From NCBI GenBank assembly GCA_009889685.1, contig WTZT01000042.1:1-5898 (forward strand): a stretch of 5,898 nucleotides of DNA, given 5' to 3'. Within the stretch, counting starts at the first letter, position 1, and every line of letters begins with the position of its first letter. The translations under genes were made by a program, and so were the position numbers. Below, one piece after another: positions 3,751 to 5,898 of this stretch. Under the pieces are notes generated by a model, which worked only from the letters and a program-made list of their open reading frames with translations, was not told where the DNA came from and made no database searches. Origin of the DNA: Candidatus Hikarchaeia archaeon HikBin4. GTDB lineage: Archaea; Halobacteriota; Halobacteria; Halobacteriales; Hikarchaeaceae.

Positions 3751-5898
3751 ATGTCTACAAAATTTGCATCATCTATTGCTCTTAACAAAGAAAAGAGGTC
3801 TTCCCTCAAATCAGTTGGTCACAACGTGGTTAAAGTGGATATGGATGATAAAATAACTGGAAAAGCAAAATATGGGTCTGACATCCAACCCGATGGTGTT
3901 CTTCATGCCGCAGTGGTCCGATCGAGACACGTCCATGCCATTATCCAGTCTATAGATACGTCCGCTGCAGAATCGATCGAAGGCGTAAAGGCCATAGTAA
4001 CTCGAGATCAGCTATTGGGCCAATTTGATAACCGTGTCCGATATTATGGTGATGTCATTGCAGCAGTGGCTGCAACCACTCATGAATTAGCTATAAAAGC
4101 TGCAGAATCCATCATCCCCACTTTTGAGCCCCTCCCTTCTATCCACGACCCAAAAAAAGCAATTCAATCTGGATCCCCTAAGGTTCACGACGTCAACAAT
4201 CCTAATTTTGGTCAACACGGTCGTCATGAATTCGTAGTTGAGAACCGTGAGTATGTACAAAATATAGATGATTATCATCATATCCATATCGGAGATGTTG
4301 AAAAAGGATTCCTTGAGGCCGATTTTATTTTTGAACATGAATATGTATCCCCACGAGTAAACCCTTGTAATCTAGACACTCATTGTACCATCGCCGAATG
4401 GGATGGTGATACCGTTATTTTCACAGAAACCCTCGGTGCTCCTAGTAGATCTCGAGACGAAATTGCAGATTTGCTAGGTATGCCCCATGAACAAGTCCGA
4501 GTTGTAATGCCACCCGTGATTAGTTCTAGTTTTGGGGCCCGATCTATCCCCCAATTATCGTTCGAACCTGTCGCAGCAACTCTTTCCCGTGAAGCAGGTG
4601 GTATTCCTGTAAAATTATGGTTTGATAGGGAGGAAGAGTTCACGGCGACCGACCATCGTCATCAAACTTTTTACAATATTAAAATGGGAATAACTTCTGA
4701 AGGCCTTATCACTGCTGCTAAAATAAACCTCGTTGCTGACACTGGCGCATATCCAAATGGAGTTGGACATATTGTTCTATCAAACGGTCTCAGTCGACCC
4801 CTTGAAATTTACAAAATCCCCCATTATGAGTTCGAAGGAGTGTCCGTTTTCACTAATAATCTTATAGCAGGGGAGTTCCGCGGTATCGGCTCTACTCAAT
4901 TAGGGTATGCACTTGAATCTCATATGGATGAGTTAGCACGCAGGGTCAATATAGATCCAATCGCTTTCCGTCTCGCCAACTTTGTCGAAAAGGGATATGC
5001 TCGTCCAAATACTGGAAGACCAATTGAGAGTTGTGGTTTGGTGGAATGTGTAGAGCGCGGATTGGAAACTTTCAAAAAAATTCAAAGTGGCCCCACTGAC
5101 AACCCTGAAAAATTACGCGGATGGGGAATGGCAGCTGGAACTCACACCACTGGACTTGGGGCTGTGGACAAAGATTCTTCTGAATCTAAATTCATTCTAT
5201 CTCCCAATGGGTCTCTTTTAGTTGAAGTTGAAGTATTGGATCATGGACAAGGAACTGACACTGTGATGGCACAAATAGCAAGTGAAGAAACCGGAATTGA
5301 GATTTCCAATATCACTGTGCGCCACTATGCAGATACTGATTCTGCAAAAGCCTATCTGGGTTCTGTAGCATCTAGAAGCACCTATATCGCGGGATTGGCG
5401 GTCCAAGATGCGGGAAGAAATCTACTTTCGGCTATCAAGACCATTCTCCCTCTCTCCTATGACCCTGGGCAGCATACAGATGTCTCTATTGCTAACAATT
5501 CTATATCCTTTGGATCTCACAACATATTACTTTCAGATCTCTTTGAAGAATCCCTGGTCTCTACTGGTTTCGCCGAATCTGAGCTTAATCCACCTGCATA
5601 CGGGGCACATTTTGTCGAAGTAGAAGTTGATGCATTGACAGGGCATGTGGACATTCTTTCCTATGTCGCTGCGCAAGATGTTGGTTTTGCCATTAACCCA
5701 AAAATGGTAGAAGGTCAGTTAGAAGGTGCAATCTCCCAAGGAATTGAATTTGCCCTTTGTTCCGAGGTCAAACTTGATCGTGGCATTCCCTTAAACCCAA
5801 ATTTAGCCGACTATTCTGTTATCTCTGCTTGGGAAATGCCTAGGACTCTCGTTTGCGAAATTATTGAATCAAATGAAGAGTCAGGACCTTATGGGGCA
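3751..5898 (+). CDS. Xanthine dehydrogenase / aldehyde oxidoreductase family molybdopterin-binding subunit (CoxL/XdhB-like), C-terminus cut by window edge
   Basis: The frame is open from an ATG at 3751, nine bases after an in-frame TAA (3742-3744), to the window end, giving 716 residues of a family that is usually 750-800. The first domain (about 20-145) is the aldehyde oxidase/xanthine dehydrogenase a/b hammerhead. The molybdenum-cofactor domains follow: PCNLDTHCTIAEWDG, GEFRGIGSTQ (374-383; Arg377 matches the substrate-site Arg of bovine xanthine oxidase), DHGQGTDTVMAQI, VASRST, and AQDVGFAINPKMVEGQLEG. The window stops at SGPYGA, just before the usual KGVGE that carries the catalytic Glu. 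The Cys loop of CO dehydrogenase (AYRCSFR) is absent, so this is a hydroxylase or aldehyde-oxidoreductase type, not form-I CoxL. Odd points: the conserved FQ.P/TQ.P glutamine is Gly229, and the GGGFGxK loop reads SSSFGAR (258-264). The family normally pairs with [2Fe-2S] and FAD subunits, which are not in this window. The family call is secure; the substrate is unknown. Confidence 0.93.
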   Translation, partial: MSTKFASSIALNKEKRSSLKSVGHNVVKVDMDDKITGKAKYGSDIQPDGVLHAAVVRSRHVHAIIQSIDTSAAESIEGVKAIVTRDQLLGQFDNRVRYYGDVIAAVAATTHELAIKAAESIIPTFEPLPSIHDPKKAIQSGSPKVHDVNNPNFGQHGRHEFVVENREYVQNIDDYHHIHIGDVEKGFLEADFIFEHEYVSPRVNPCNLDTHCTIAEWDGDTVIFTETLGAPSRSRDEIADLLGMPHEQVRVVMPPVISSSFGARSIPQLSFEPVAATLSREAGGIPVKLWFDREEEFTATDHRHQTFYNIKMGITSEGLITAAKINLVADTGAYPNGVGHIVLSNGLSRPLEIYKIPHYEFEGVSVFTNNLIAGEFRGIGSTQLGYALESHMDELARRVNIDPIAFRLANFVEKGYARPNTGRPIESCGLVECVERGLETFKKIQSGPTDNPEKLRGWGMAAGTHTTGLGAVDKDSSESKFILSPNGSLLVEVEVLDHGQGTDTVMAQIASEETGIEISNITVRHYADTDSAKAYLGSVASRSTYIAGLAVQDAGRNLLSAIKTILPLSYDPGQHTDVSIANNSISFGSHNILLSDLFEESLVSTGFAESELNPPAYGAHFVEVEVDALTGHVDILSYVAAQDVGFAINPKMVEGQLEGAISQGIEFALCSEVKLDRGIPLNPNLADYSVISAWEMPRTLVCEIIESNEESGPYGA

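Noticed and set aside
4087..5623. Several short frames (4338-4087, 4643-4380 and 5406-5218 on minus; 5408-5623 on plus) within the molybdenum subunit
   Set aside because: All lie inside one uninterrupted 716-codon frame with family motifs throughout.
3751..5898. Assignment as form-I CO dehydrogenase large subunit (CoxL)
   Set aside because: The characteristic cysteine loop AYRCSFR is replaced by GEFRGIGSTQ, which matches the xanthine dehydrogenase/aldehyde oxidoreductase branch.

Overview
The window (about 40% G+C by eye, not counted) looks archaeal, most likely from the haloarchaeal branch or a close low-G+C relative. Three things point that way. The fumarylacetoacetate-hydrolase-fold protein starts in a style I associate with haloarchaeal homologues (MKSVRFRD...). 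None of the five genes has a well-placed Shine-Dalgarno site. The two divergent genes in the middle each have an A/T-rich TATA-like box centred about 27 bp from the start codon, as expected for leaderless archaeal transcripts. The proteins are only moderately acidic and keep a fair number of lysines, so a Haloquadratum-like or marine, less salt-adapted relative fits better than a typical high-G+C haloarchaeon. This placement is inference.

Layout. Five protein genes fill the window, in two divergent groups. On the minus strand, reading leftward from 1296, are an FAA-hydrolase superfamily protein (565-1296) and, 47 bp further on, the first 172 or so residues of a thiamine-pyrophosphate (TPP) enzyme that runs off the left edge (1-517). 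On the plus strand are a fused two-domain ABC importer permease (1403-3229), a RidA/YjgF-family enamine/imine deaminase (3299-3685), and 716 residues of a molybdenum-cofactor subunit of the xanthine dehydrogenase/aldehyde oxidoreductase family (3751 to the right edge). The 106-bp gap at 1297-1402 appears to be a divergent promoter region. A T6 run after the permease is a possible terminator. No RNA gene, mobile element or CRISPR array was seen.

How the genes may work together. The set of uptake permease, molybdo-hydroxylase, RidA deaminase, FAA-fold enzyme (acylpyruvate or oxalocrotonate-type chemistry in the family) and TPP-dependent lyase/decarboxylase reads like a peripheral catabolic island for a small, probably nitrogen-containing organic compound. 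The substrate cannot be named from the sequence. Missing from the window are the ABC ATPase and binding protein, and the [2Fe-2S] and FAD subunits that usually accompany the molybdenum subunit.

The most unusual observations are lost family-typical active-site residues in two of the enzymes. The FAA-fold protein keeps its metal ligands but appears to lack the catalytic His-Glu pair. The molybdenum subunit appears to lack the conserved Gln, and has SSSFGAR in place of the GGGFGxK cofactor loop.
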